Below, piece by piece: positions 51,910 through 62,300 of a stretch of DNA of 64,000 bases. The notes under the pieces are model-generated. The model saw only the letters and a program-made list of their open reading frames with translations, had not been told where the DNA came from and did no database searches. The stretch lies in the NCBI RefSeq assembly GCF_014638845.1, contig NZ_BMFP01000004.1, positions 186,001-250,000 on the forward strand. The letters are read 5' to 3'. Position 1 is the first letter of the stretch, and each line of letters starts with the position of its first letter. The stretch is from Pontibacter amylolyticus. GTDB taxonomy: Bacteria; Bacteroidota; Bacteroidia; Cytophagales; Hymenobacteraceae. Both the position numbers and the translations under genes were made by a program.

Positions 51910-52569
51910 ATGTGTGGTCGATATTCAGTCATTCCTAAGGCTAAAGGTAATTCACGTGTAGCCAAGCTATTGATAAACCACATGAAAGAGGCACATTATA
52001 ATGCTGCCCCCTCTCAGAATCTACCTGTAGTGACTAATAGTGAACCCAATAAGATTCAGCTCTTCTCTTGGGGCCTATAGCCTTTCTGGGCAAAGGATGT
52101 TATGTTATTGAAACGCTCCATCAACGCTAGGGCTGAAACTCTGACGGAGAAGCCCTCTTTTAGGAACCTGCTCATATCAAAGAGGTGCCTGGTGCCAGCT
52201 GATGGTTTCTATGAATGGCAGGTAACACCACAGGGGAAGGTGCCCTATAGGATTCTACTTAAGAACGAAGAGCTTTTCTCCTTTGCTGGTTTATGGGATG
52301 AGTGGCTAGACAAGAGTACAGATGAGGTGTTGCATACCTACACCATCATTACTACAAATGCCAATGATATAGTGAAACCTATCCATGGCAGGATGCCTGT
52401 AATACTGTCACCAGAGGCTGAGGAGCTGTGGCTGGGTGAGCACGAGACACAGGAGGCTTTACTTGCTCTGCTGAATCCTTACAATTCTGAAGAGTTGAAG
52501 GCCTATCCAGTATCCCCACTGGTAAACTCCCTAATGAACAACACACCTGCTGTTATCAATTCACTATAG
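51910..52569 (+). pseudogene. SRAP/HMCES (YedK) protein gene interrupted by an in-frame TAG
   Basis: SOS-response-associated peptidase family, which crosslinks to abasic sites in single-stranded DNA through Cys2. The frame starts ATG TGT GGT CGA TAT (MCGRY, catalytic Cys2), has SWGL, then TAG at 52078-52080, and resumes without shift at PFWAKD. The family motif is WGLI/VPxWAKD, so the stop replaces one residue. DGFYEWQ, TTNAND and KPIHGRMPVIL (conserved His) follow, 220 codons in all. The rest is intact, pointing to a recent nonsense change, a suppressed amber or a sequence error. Reinitiation at 52102 would lack the catalytic residue. Confidence 0.88.
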
Positions 52570-52640
52570 CTCAAGAACCCACTTGTCTATTAAGTGGAAT
52601 ATATGACAACAAGGTGCTATAGGTTCTAGGAAAGAACAGC

Positions 52641-53573
52641 TTATGGAGCCTCAGCCACAATCTTTGCGAATGTCTCCCTAAACCTAATTGTGTATTGGAC
52701 AAGCCAATCCAACGCAGCTTCGATTTTCGTAGGGTCATTGAAGTCAGTTGACTGCGTTAGTGCGATGATTTTGTCACGATTGTTAGGATTGGGGTTCCAA
52801 CTAAGGGGCTGCCCTATCGCATTTTCTATCTCAGCCTTTCTGCTCTCTAGGTAAGGGAGCATTGTGTCTGCGATTTTGTTTCCTATGTACACCCTTATAC
52901 CTACATTGTTTGCATCAGTATTACAGATGTTCGATAAGTGGATGTTTGACTTGCCTAAGGTAACGTCAAACCAATACTGGGGGCGGGGTGTCTGCAGAGA
53001 AGGTATTTTCTTTGTCTTAGCAAGCTTATCCCTGAACTTAGTCCAAAGCTCAAGTTGAAACATCCGTTTGTCTGATAGGTCCTCATTCGCCTTGGACTTA
53101 GCAGCCTGTCTGACAGCCTCATTGGGTTTACTGACGATATTGAATCTAAGAGCTGGCTTGCTATCGTCGATTTGCCAGAGTTCCAATTGGACACCATAGA
53201 AAGAGATTTCATCAGAGGTGTGGTCGTTCAGCCAGTCAAGTGCCTTTGTATGCTCCTGGGTAAACTCAGTCGCAATCCAAACTATTGTTGAAGCATCCAA
53301 GACAGATGAATAGGTGATTGCCTTGCCCAAGTGGTCGTGGTTAGTTTTCTCAAGTTGGTTTTCTATCACGACATACTTGCCTGTTCCAGTATCCTTAGCG
53401 AGTATGTCTGCAGAGTATGGACCACAAGCAACCTCAGTGTTCTCTACTTCCAGTTCAAGCCCTATGGCTCTGTTCAGGCTCTCAATGTTGTTTGCTAGCC
53501 AAGGTGTAAAGTCTCTTGCTTCGCTGTTCCACTTAAGGCGAGGTGGGATTGTTTTTATATTTCCTAAATCCAT
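52641..53573 (-). CDS. DUF4268 protein with PD-(D/E)xK-like N-terminus
   Basis: A 310-residue protein. Residues 40-120 form an alpha/beta core with ADILAKD (Asp56) and VVIENQLEKTNHDHLGKAI (Glu71-x-Gln73), a D-ExQ variant of the PD-(D/E)xK nuclease motif seen in DUF4268/endonuclease NucS-like proteins. The second half, with WFDVTLGKSNIHLSN and NAIGQPLSWNP, is DUF4268. The family occurs beside restriction and defence genes; activity is not proven. Alone in its transcript or followed by nothing; it is downstream of the unknown 335-residue gene. Confidence 0.85.
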   Translation of the reverse strand: MDLGNIKTIPPRLKWNSEARDFTPWLANNIESLNRAIGLELEVENTEVACGPYSADILAKDTGTGKYVVIENQLEKTNHDHLGKAITYSSVLDASTIVWIATEFTQEHTKALDWLNDHTSDEISFYGVQLELWQIDDSKPALRFNIVSKPNEAVRQAAKSKANEDLSDKRMFQLELWTKFRDKLAKTKKIPSLQTPRPQYWFDVTLGKSNIHLSNICNTDANNVGIRVYIGNKIADTMLPYLESRKAEIENAIGQPLSWNPNPNNRDKIIALTQSTDFNDPTKIEAALDWLVQYTIRFRETFAKIVAEAP

Positions 53574-53640
53574 TGATAGTTAGTTTATTCTTTCAATTAG
53601 ACTGATATGAACTAGTGAATAACTTAGGTCAGATAAAAGG

Positions 53641-54648
53641 TTAGAATGGCAAATCATTATCTGCATCTGATGAATAGAAGCTCGTATTAGTATACTGTTT
53701 ATCATCAATATCTTGGCAGTTCTTACAAAGCCTCATCCCAAGCTGTTTAAGATAGTCTTCTGTCACAACATAGAACTTAGTTTCTTTATTAGAGCCAAAA
53801 ACCTTTGTATTAGCGTGAAATACACCATTCTCATCGTAATCATTGTGTATACTTTCGCATTGATGTACATGATTATGAGTAGGGAAATGCTTATAGCGAG
53901 AAACATGCTTATGGAATACCTGTCTCCCAAATCTTGCAGCTATATCTTCAACGGGCCCATAGCCCTCTAACATCAACAATGCCTTGGCGTGGTCTGACAA
54001 GTTCATTAGATGATTCTCGAACCTATCGTTTTCGTTCATCTCTTTGTAAAGGTTTAGGAAATAAGCGCTCTGTTTCTCAAAGCACAGTAACAATTCTTCT
54101 ATAGTAAACCTTCTACTATTCAGATTCTCCAGTGATAAATTCTTTCTCAGCTTATGTATCTGGCTAGGGGTGTAGCCTTGAGTATTGAGATAAACCATAG
54201 CATAGCGAGCCATTGAGCTGGCGGTGGCATTTGTGACATATCTATTACGAGCACTGTTGTCGTCACCCATGCTCGCATCTGATTCATAGTAATTGTCCTT
54301 GAGAAACTGAAGTGCCTCGCTAGTATCCTTTATTCCAACTGTGTCATACCTATAGTACACTCCACTTTCGAAGTGACTTTCATATTGAAAACACTTAAGA
54401 GCAAATTCTATATCGATATCATAATTATTGGGATTAAAATCGAAAGGGTGGTCTTGGGTGATGATTTTTAGATATGCATGGTCAAAGACATCGCCAATGC
54501 GGCAGTTATAGTTGATACTTCCAATTGTATAACCTGTCACTCTCTCCTTCTTCTTTCGATATCCTGGGATATTGGGCAAATCCTGCTCTATAGTGATAGA
54601 TACAAGCTCAGGGTCTGGAAGCGCCTTTATTTCTATTACTCTTATCAT
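53641..54648 (-). CDS. Unknown protein, 335 residues
   Basis: No family recognised. There is no signal peptide or membrane segment. The N-terminal 120 residues are strand-rich (SITIEQDLPN, RKKKERVTGYTIG), the middle is helical (TATASSMARYAMVYLNTQGYTPSQI), and the C-terminal region has SRYKHFPTHNHVHQCES with four His and one Cys, then RLCKNCQ, a possible metal site. It is transcribed ahead of the DUF4268 gene with a 67-base gap and divergent from the CoiA-like gene. May be part of an unnamed module with them. Confidence 0.75.
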   Translation of the reverse strand: MIRVIEIKALPDPELVSITIEQDLPNIPGYRKKKERVTGYTIGSINYNCRIGDVFDHAYLKIITQDHPFDFNPNNYDIDIEFALKCFQYESHFESGVYYRYDTVGIKDTSEALQFLKDNYYESDASMGDDNSARNRYVTNATASSMARYAMVYLNTQGYTPSQIHKLRKNLSLENLNSRRFTIEELLLCFEKQSAYFLNLYKEMNENDRFENHLMNLSDHAKALLMLEGYGPVEDIAARFGRQVFHKHVSRYKHFPTHNHVHQCESIHNDYDENGVFHANTKVFGSNKETKFYVVTEDYLKQLGMRLCKNCQDIDDKQYTNTSFYSSDADNDLPF

Positions 54649-54811
54649 CTATCATTTATATTAGTTTACCATAGCTCTTTTGAGCGTCTGGATAAAGTTG
54701 TCATCATGCACAAAATCAAGTTATTGTAAAGTGTAACATATTATGGGTACGACTTTTGTTGTATATTAGAAACAATATATAGCATAAACTACACTATCGC
54801 AATTGCAGGCG

Positions 54812-56395
54812 ATGACAATTGATTCTTATAGAGATAATAATCATGGAGAAACTTATAGGCTCTTAGAGGATAATCAAATGGTTAAGATAAAGGAAGTAAC
54901 ATTCGAGTTCGCAAAGTATATCACAGGAGAAGTCTTTCATATTACTTCTGCACAGAGTGGTGCTAATGGATACTATTGTATAGGATGCAGCTCTGAGATG
55001 ATTGCTTACTTGGGTAGGATACGCCAGCCACACTTTAGGCACCATCCGAATGATGTAGATAAGAGCAGTGAGTGCACCTGGTCTGATGAGACCTATAGAC
55101 ACAAGATAGCCAAGGAGATTCTGCAGAGGCTTAAGGAGGTGCGCGTCCCAAAGGTTTCGATTGGTGTTCCAAAGGAGTATGGAGGGGGCAGCATAACTAT
55201 ATCTCCCTCCAGAATAGTGAAGGCAAGTTCAGTGCTTATCGAGCGCTACATCTATGAAGATGAGTATGGGCAAGTAAAGTTTGGAAAGAGCTTCGACAGT
55301 ATGGGAGGTAAAAGGCATCTTTTGGTAAAGCCAGATGTACTCTTCTTGGATGAGAAGAATAAACCTATATTGATAATAGAACTCTGTGCTACCCACAAAA
55401 CGGACGAGGAGAAAAGAATGAGGCTGATGCATTTGGGGGTCGACGCCATTGAGCTGTTGATTCCCAAGGCGGCTAACCCACAAGATATTGAAAAGAATAT
55501 AGTATCATCTAATCACAGCAAGTGGCTGTACAACAATGAACAAGCGAAAACCAAATTCAATCCAGCTACCCACCTTATTAGTAACGCAAGTACTGAGTTT
55601 AATAGAGAGCCAGGAGACATTCCTAAGGGGGAAACCATCCAGTGCCGCACGTTCAGAGTTAGAGAATGCATACGAGGAATTAAGAAGTTTATGGGAAGCA
55701 GTGACTTTGCAGAGGGAAGAAGAGCTATTGAGGAAGAGCTATCAAGAGTTGAGGGAAATGCAGAAAGAGAAAGGAAAGAGTTGGCAGACCTTATTGAAAG
55801 AGCAAGAGCAGAAGCTGAGGCAGCAGTTTCAAAGTTTATCCAACGAGAACAGCAAAAGGCAAAGGAGCTTGACTCAACAGAAGCTAGATTTGGAGAAGAG
55901 GCAGAAGCAGAGGAAAGACATCATAGAGACTTGGAGGAAAGATATCACACAAAGAGAGACAACCTTATCAGAGAGCATAAAGAAATTCAGCGAGAAGAAG
56001 ATGATTTTTATGATAGATTGGAAGGAAGAAGAAAGGAGCTTGTTGAAAGAATTAGAAAGCTTAGAGAATGTAGAGAAGCAGTTGCAAGAATTAGAAGAGC
56101 TGGAGAAGAACATGAAGCTGCAAGAGAAAGAGTTATTAATATTCAGAACGGAAACGCTGAGGAAGAGCGGAGAATTAAACAGGAGGAGAGTCAAGCTGCA
56201 GAACTTAGAGGACGAAGAGAAAAAGATAGCCAGGGCAGAAGCGAGGCAATTATCGATGAGTTCGAAGAAATCAGAAGAATGGAGGAAGACATTCGTGAAA
56301 TGGAGAGACAGGAAAGCCATATTAGAAAACTCAGAGAAGAGCTTGTTAGGATTAAGGACAGAGCTTTTGACGCTAGATTTAATAAAAGAGACTGA
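54812..56395 (+). CDS. CoiA-like nuclease domain fused to a long coiled coil
   Basis: A 527-residue protein. The N-terminal 290 residues resemble the competence protein CoiA type: a zinc-ribbon-like YYCIGC...YLGRIRQPHFRHHP with CTWSDETYRHKIAKEIL, then HLLVKPDVLFLDEKNKPILIIELCATH, a PD-(D/E)xK-like D-ExC core. From residue 290 to 525 it is a Glu/Arg/Lys coiled coil. An alternative reading frame is also open from 55536 to 56414; I prefer this frame because its first codon positions are rich in G, its third positions in A/T, and it continues the conserved N-terminus. ATG at 54812 is favoured over a TTG at 54803; 54878 is also possible. Confidence 0.75.
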   Translation: MTIDSYRDNNHGETYRLLEDNQMVKIKEVTFEFAKYITGEVFHITSAQSGANGYYCIGCSSEMIAYLGRIRQPHFRHHPNDVDKSSECTWSDETYRHKIAKEILQRLKEVRVPKVSIGVPKEYGGGSITISPSRIVKASSVLIERYIYEDEYGQVKFGKSFDSMGGKRHLLVKPDVLFLDEKNKPILIIELCATHKTDEEKRMRLMHLGVDAIELLIPKAANPQDIEKNIVSSNHSKWLYNNEQAKTKFNPATHLISNASTEFNREPGDIPKGETIQCRTFRVRECIRGIKKFMGSSDFAEGRRAIEEELSRVEGNAERERKELADLIERARAEAEAAVSKFIQREQQKAKELDSTEARFGEEAEAEERHHRDLEERYHTKRDNLIREHKEIQREEDDFYDRLEGRRKELVERIRKLRECREAVARIRRAGEEHEAARERVINIQNGNAEEERRIKQEESQAAELRGRREKDSQGRSEAIIDEFEEIRRMEEDIREMERQESHIRKLREELVRIKDRAFDARFNKRD

Positions 56396-56618
56396 TTATC
56401 CATATCTACCCTAAGATTAGGCTTATATAAATAGGTAAAAGCAGGAGAACCTTTTATTTGTCTACACTAGTGGTGTGTGTTATTTTCCAGCAACTTAACC
56501 CTTAACCAATGTAATGTTAATAGTTATGTTTATAAATAAAACTAATTAATTTAGCTAAATCAATAAATTGCTACGTAATTGCTAATTATATTAGTTATAA
56601 GATATAATAATAGCTGTT

Positions 56619-57083
56619 ATGTGTACTGCCAAAGTTATTCCCATATCCTCCCATGCCTTAGAGCCCTTTGACTTTGAATCATTAGAAAACATCGACTTGC
56701 CTCTTTTTGCTTCCTATGTCTCAGCTGGATTTCCTTCTCCTGCTGATGATTACCTAGAGGATAGGATTGACTTAGGTAAGTACTTGGTACAGAATCCAAC
56801 CTCTACCTACATGATGCGTGTTAAGGGCAACTCAATGCAGGATGCAAACATCCACGATGGGGATATTCTAGTAATTGATAAAGCGCTAACTCCAACTGAT
56901 GGATTGCCTGTCGTGTGCTTCCTAGATGGGGAATTCACTGTAAAGACTTTCAGAAAGATTAAGAATAAAGCATACCTCTACCCAGCAAATCCAAACTACA
57001 AGCCAATTGAGGTCACAGAGGACATGGACATGAGAGTATGGGGAGTGGTGGTCTGGGTACTTCATAAACCCGTTAGGCTATGA
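56619..57083 (+). CDS. umuD: UmuD-like S24 peptidase, SOS-type
   Basis: A 154-residue LexA/UmuD-like protein without DNA-binding domain. SAGFPSP carries the cleavage site Ala36-Gly37, GNSM the catalytic Ser72, and VKTF the catalytic Lys109. In E. coli RecA-stimulated self-cleavage activates UmuD' for polymerase V. It overlaps the umuC start by ATGA (57080-57083), so the two are coupled. A LexA box cannot be named with certainty in this phylum. Confidence 0.93.
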   Translation: MCTAKVIPISSHALEPFDFESLENIDLPLFASYVSAGFPSPADDYLEDRIDLGKYLVQNPTSTYMMRVKGNSMQDANIHDGDILVIDKALTPTDGLPVVCFLDGEFTVKTFRKIKNKAYLYPANPNYKPIEVTEDMDMRVWGVVVWVLHKPVRL

Positions 57084-58357
57084 CCAGTCTGTTCGCACTA
57101 TGTGACTGCAATAATTTCTATGCTAGCTGTGAGAGAGTATTTGACCCCTCGCTGAATGGGAAGCCAGTGGTAGTGCTAAGTAATAACGATGGGTGCGTAA
57201 TCGCAAGGAGCAATGAAGCAAAGGCGCTGGGCATACAGATGGGGGACCCTTTCTTTAAAATTAGAAACTTGGTTGAGCATAGCCATGTCAAAGCCTTCTC
57301 ATCTAACTATGTGCTCTATGGTGATATGTCTGATAGGGTTATGCAGACACTCTCACAGTTCACGCCTCATGTGGAGGTATACTCCATAGACGAGTGCTTT
57401 CTCGACCTTGGCGACTTCTATGACATAGACCTGTTCAGTTATTCATGGGAAATCAAGAAGACAGTGACGAAGTGGACTGGCATCCCTGTCAGTCTGGGAG
57501 TAGCCCCAACCAAGGCACTGGCAAAGGTCGCGAACAAGCTCGCAAAGAAGTCAGCGAAAGCCAATGGTGTTTTAGTTTTAACAGACCCTTTCCACATTAA
57601 GAAGGCCTTAGAAGCTACGAAGATAGAGGATGTATGGGGTATAGGTGGGCAATATGCCAAGTTCCTTAGAAATCATCAGATACATACAGCATTGGAGTTT
57701 ACTAACGCTTCTGAGAACTGGGTCAGAAAGAATATGACTGTTGTTGGTGCCAGGCTGCTAAAGGAGCTCAAAGGGGAGTCATGCTTAGAGTTGGAAGAGG
57801 TAAACCCTCCTAAGAAAGGTATCTGCACTTCAAGAAGCTTTGGGGCTAAACTAACCACCTTTGAAGATATTCAAGAGGCCACAGCGAACTATGCAGCTAA
57901 GTGCGCCAGGAAGCTCAGGGGGCAAAAGAGCTGTGCCAGACTTGTAACTGTGTTTATCCAGACCAACCGCTTCTCTGAGAACGATAGACAGTACTACAAC
58001 AGCAAGACCATCTGTATGCCAGTAGCAACCAATTCAGACATAGAATTGATTCATTATGCTACTCTTGCACTTAGAGCTATCTATAAACCAAACTACTACT
58101 ATAAGAAAAGCGGGGTTATTGTGACAGAGATTATACCTGACAACCAGATACAGTTTGACCTCTTAGATACGGTTGACAGGGATAAACATAGTAAGTTGAT
58201 GAATGTAATGGATAAACTCACAGACAGATTTGGCAGAAGCAAGGTACAGGTGGCTGCACAGGGTACTAACAAGAGCTGGATTCTGAAGTCTGATTATAAG
58301 TCCCCTTGCTATACCACTAGGATGGCTGAACTTCCAACAGTTCACAACCTGTTTTAG
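57080..58357 (+). CDS. umuC: Y-family DNA polymerase V catalytic subunit UmuC
   Basis: A 425-residue translesion polymerase. [15 protein letters not shown] holds the first catalytic Asp, [11 protein letters not shown] the Asp-Glu pair, [17 protein letters not shown] the finger, and [15 protein letters not shown] the HhH thumb. A C-terminal little-finger domain and the UmuC-specific ending follow. It bypasses DNA lesions with UmuD'. umuDC pairs are common cargo on Bacteroidota mobile elements. The sequence is complete. Confidence 0.95.
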   Translation: MTSLFALCDCNNFYASCERVFDPSLNGKPVVVLSNNDGCVIARSNEAKALGIQMGDPFFKIRNLVEHSHVKAFSSNYVLYGDMSDRVMQTLSQFTPHVEVYSIDECFLDLGDFYDIDLFSYSWEIKKTVTKWTGIPVSLGVAPTKALAKVANKLAKKSAKANGVLVLTDPFHIKKALEATKIEDVWGIGGQYAKFLRNHQIHTALEFTNASENWVRKNMTVVGARLLKELKGESCLELEEVNPPKKGICTSRSFGAKLTTFEDIQEATANYAAKCARKLRGQKSCARLVTVFIQTNRFSENDRQYYNSKTICMPVATNSDIELIHYATLALRAIYKPNYYYKKSGVIVTEIIPDNQIQFDLLDTVDRDKHSKLMNVMDKLTDRFGRSKVQVAAQGTNKSWILKSDYKSPCYTTRMAELPTVHNLF

Positions 58358-58445
58358 ATGTACTCTTTCTATTTTTCTATATACCTATTAAAATATATTA
58401 TATAACTTGTCAGTATCAGAAGAAACATTACTTCATCAAATCCCT

Positions 58446-58955
58446 ATGATAAGCCTTCAGAAGATAATTCTATTACTGGTATTTAACTGTATAGCTGCCT
58501 CTGCCTTCGCACAAAACCTTTTCTTTATTGGAAACAAGAGCTATCCTAGCACTGATACTTATACACTTCGTTCGAAAGATTACGGGACCCAATCCCTTGA
58601 TGTATTAATTGCTAAGAAGGGAGAATCTGGAGTTATCGCTCTTAGTACAGAGTCAATGTTAGGGACCCTGATAAGAGGTAAAGCTTATATCTTCCTAGAC
58701 AATGGAGAAGTAATTACGTTGATTGACCGCGGTTTATACGATTATGTGAATAAGGTTGCAACAACAGCCTATTACCTAACACCAGAAGAGATTGAGATGA
58801 TGAAAGATAGCAACATCAATACAATCAGATTCACAATGAAATGTAGAGAATGTGCCATGGCTACTGATGAGGGAAACTACTCTGTAGTTAACTCACACAA
58901 TTCCATATATGGAAGAGCCGATTTCTCTGAATTACTTATTAATCTATTCGATTAG
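58446..58955 (+). CDS. Small secreted protein of unknown function
   Basis: A 169-residue protein with signal peptide (SLQKIILLLVFNCIAASAFAQ). The mature part has two segments, FIGNKSYPSTDTYTLRS and DNGEVITLIDRGLYDYVNKVATT, and a C-terminal RFTMKCRECAMATDEGNYS with a CxxC pair. No family recognised. The frame is open 13 codons further up to a TTG, but ATG at 58446 begins the signal peptide. It follows umuC by 88 bases with no terminator seen between them. Confidence 0.7.
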   Translation: MISLQKIILLLVFNCIAASAFAQNLFFIGNKSYPSTDTYTLRSKDYGTQSLDVLIAKKGESGVIALSTESMLGTLIRGKAYIFLDNGEVITLIDRGLYDYVNKVATTAYYLTPEEIEMMKDSNINTIRFTMKCRECAMATDEGNYSVVNSHNSIYGRADFSELLINLFD

Positions 58956-59375
58956 TTAGTAAAGATGAACAAGGAAGAAGCTTCTAATACCCATTAACTG
59001 TTAACCTGAACCAATCTAATACTTCTAAGGAAAGTAAGGCTAATATTAAGTTCAGAGTGTCCTAATAGTTACTGAAGCAGCTTCAGGCTCTTCATTCTCT
59101 TGAAGACATTGACTGAGGCAGCATGATGAAAGCTATATAATGTATATGTAGGGTTTATCAATGCGAACTCTAAAATTTTATTCATTGCCCTCGACTATGA
59201 CGTTTTGAACCACGACTTATTGTATAGACAGAAGATTAGGGAAGAATAGAACGTATCAATATCAAGCCTCGCAGAAGCTCTCTTATTACCTAAATTTGAA
59301 GGTTAACTATTTAAGAAAATAGATTACAGGTTACTTGATAAGTGGTCTGAAGTATTCCATCACAGTTCAAACATC
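58956..59375. other. A+T-rich intergenic region
   Basis: About 420 bases with no supported gene. TAAATTTG at 59291-59298 could be the -7 box for the large gene that follows. Several short open frames (for example near 59180-59250) may be remnants but match nothing I know. Confidence 0.4.
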
Positions 59376-62300
59376 ATGGAACTCAAACTTATTATAGACA
59401 AACTTTACCAAGACTCAAAAAATACACCAATCAGAGGCCTGTCAGCCATCGCTGAAGCTGAAAAATATCTGCAGCAGGCATATGAGGGCCGTTATTTATT
59501 TGAGTTGATACAAAACGTTCGTGATGCCAATAAAGAGATAAACCAAGATGGGCTAATCTTTATCGAATTAAACGATAATGTTTTAGCTGTTTCAAATACT
59601 GGTGCTGAATTCAGTGAGAAAGGTATAGAAGGAATTACTACAATTGGGCAAAGTACAAAGCAAAGTCAAGACTTTATTGGTTTCAAAGGCATTGGTTTTA
59701 AGGCTATACGAGAAATTACAGATACCCCTAGAATTGTTACGCGATATGGATCTGTCATATTTGATCGTAATCTTACCTTGAAAGATTACAAGACAAAGAA
59801 TGTTATAGAATCTAAGATTCCACTATTCTACTTTCCTCACTATAGTCCTAGTAAGCTTAATAATAGAAAGTCCGAAAATGGTATAGTAACTCGTATTGAA
59901 CTCCCCCTCAAAGAAACAGTAAAAGAAGAGAAAATAATAGCCGACTTCAATAAGATAGGCCCTAGACAAATACTATTGCTAGATAATATTTCAAAAATCG
60001 AATTTAGCTTAGGTGAGTATAGGGTTAAATATGCTATTGAGAAAGATTTAAAGCGTCATTATGTTAAACTCACTCTAAATGATGACAAGGTTTATCAATA
60101 CAAAAGTTTCTCTCCTAAACAGAAAGTCACTATCCCTAGCTCTATTATTGAAAGCTTAGAAGGTAAAGAGAGGGAAATATTTAAGCTTAATCAGCATGTA
60201 GATATCAATATAGTAGTTGAGTTAGACGATAATGGTCATTTTGTTCCAATTGATAAAGCTGAACTTTACTTATTTTATCCTTTAGAAATAACTTCAGGAT
60301 TTAGATTTTTAATACATAGTTATTTTATAGTAAATCCAGAACGTACAAGGTTACGAACTTCCACGCTTAACAATTTCCTGTTAGAGGAATTGGCTAAATT
60401 CATTTCAAATGAGATGTTAAATCATCTTAAGAGAAATCACAAAACAAATACAGCTGATATACTTTGCTTTGAACGTAATCAAGACGCTAAACTGGATGTG
60501 CTTTATGATACACTAGTGAATGAGTTAAAATCAAAAGCATTTATCTATGATAGTATTACAAAGAGGTTTTATAAACCTTCAGATGTATATGCTGCGGACA
60601 ATTTTGATAGAGGTCTATTTCCTGATGGAAAGCTTAATAATAGACAACTTGTTTTCTTCTCTGATCAAAAGGTTCATGAATGGTTGTTTGAAGAGTTTGA
60701 TGTTCCATATCTCCACTACGATGATATCGCAAATGAAATTGAGCAGGAATGTAGAAAACAGCTAAAGAAGAAGAACTTAGTTTTTTTTCAGAAGCTGTAT
60801 AACTATGTTAATGATCATGAAAAATTTAATATTACAGGGAAGAAAGTTCTCTTAACGAATCAATGGAAGTTAGTGTCCAGTGATGAAGATGTATTTTATA
60901 TTGGGAATGAAGCCAATCAGATAAAGTTAGGGAAGCAAGTCCAAAAGCACATTAACTTTATACATAAAGAAATAAAGTTATCTATCCGAGAAGGAAAAAG
61001 CAGAATAGGGTTATTAGAATACAGTAAATATGAGTTAGTTCGTCGGTTGCTTAAGCTTTTTAGCAATAATAAAAAAGTGCCTAAAAGTGAGGTCTTGCAA
61101 GCATTATTACAAATAGAGTTTGATAACAAGTCAGAGCTAGAGGTTAAAGAAAAAATTTTATTACCAATAAAAGGGCAGAGCGATTGGCTGCAGCCTCTAT
61201 TTAATCCTATATATAGAGATCTGCCTGAGCTAAAAGAGCTCTATCCTGGAGGAAGTTTTGTTGACCTAGACTTAATATCTGCGCTGGCACCAGAAAGGAA
61301 AGATATTATTGAGTTCCTAAAAATAGCTGGTGTGTGGTCTATACCTGGTGTATACGTGGAGCCAAGATTATATGAATTGTCCAGAAGTGATGCCAGAGAT
61401 AAAGAACTCTTTAAACTGGACTGGCTTTATTCTCGACCTTTTAAAATGCAGAATGATGTGTTAATGGATATTCCTTCTGCATTTACGTCTTTCTTCACAC
61501 AAAGCATCCTTAACAACTGGCTTGTCTATCGTAATTTCATCCAAAGCAATCTTTTGCCAGAAATGAAATACCGTTCTAAAGATTCTGGGCTAAAAACTAT
61601 TGAAAGTGTTAACAGATTAAAGGTTAGTGGGTTCGTAGAGTCTTTAAAACATCAGAAGTGGGTGTCTTTTGAAGGAGAATCAACTACATATGGCATTAAG
61701 GATGTTGTTGGTATAGAGCCTCTTGATACAACATTATCAAGTTTGCAAATATTAAGGAAGTATTTGGTAACATTTCCGATATCATTCAAGCACCAAAAGG
61801 ATTTACTAAGGTTAATTAATATTTGTCATCTGAATGGTGAATCATATGAGGATTATAAGTTAATTCTTTCAGGCATTTACAATAGGTACAAGACCAGCTT
61901 AAACCTGAATAAGGATTTCAGTAACTTTTATAACAAGATTTTGGGTAAGTTGTACGATTACTTTGCTCATAGAAGTGATGGGTACGAGGAGGGGATCATA
62001 ACTCTAAAAGAGATACATCTTTTAGGGGTAAATGAGCTTAGTGGGGAGTTCGTATGGGCGAAAGGGAAGGACTTAATATATATTGATGACAAATTAAATT
62101 ATGATTTGCTACCAATTAACATCAAAGAAAAGATACAGCCTCATTTTACTAATCGTGATAGAAATACCATAGGTCGTATTGCCAGTAGAATTGGCAAAAA
62201 GTTTTCTGAGTCATTAACTAAAGAACTTGTTGACTCATCAATCAAAAAAGGTTTACTGCTTACAGATTACTTTGAGCTATTACCTGAAAGCTTGGCGCTA

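Noticed and set aside
55536..56414. 292-codon open frame overlapping the coiled coil of the CoiA-like gene
   Set aside because: Not annotated as a gene: its codon positions show the pattern of a shifted frame (third positions rich in G) and T-poor coil DNA lacks stops. Kept as a finding because it cannot be excluded.
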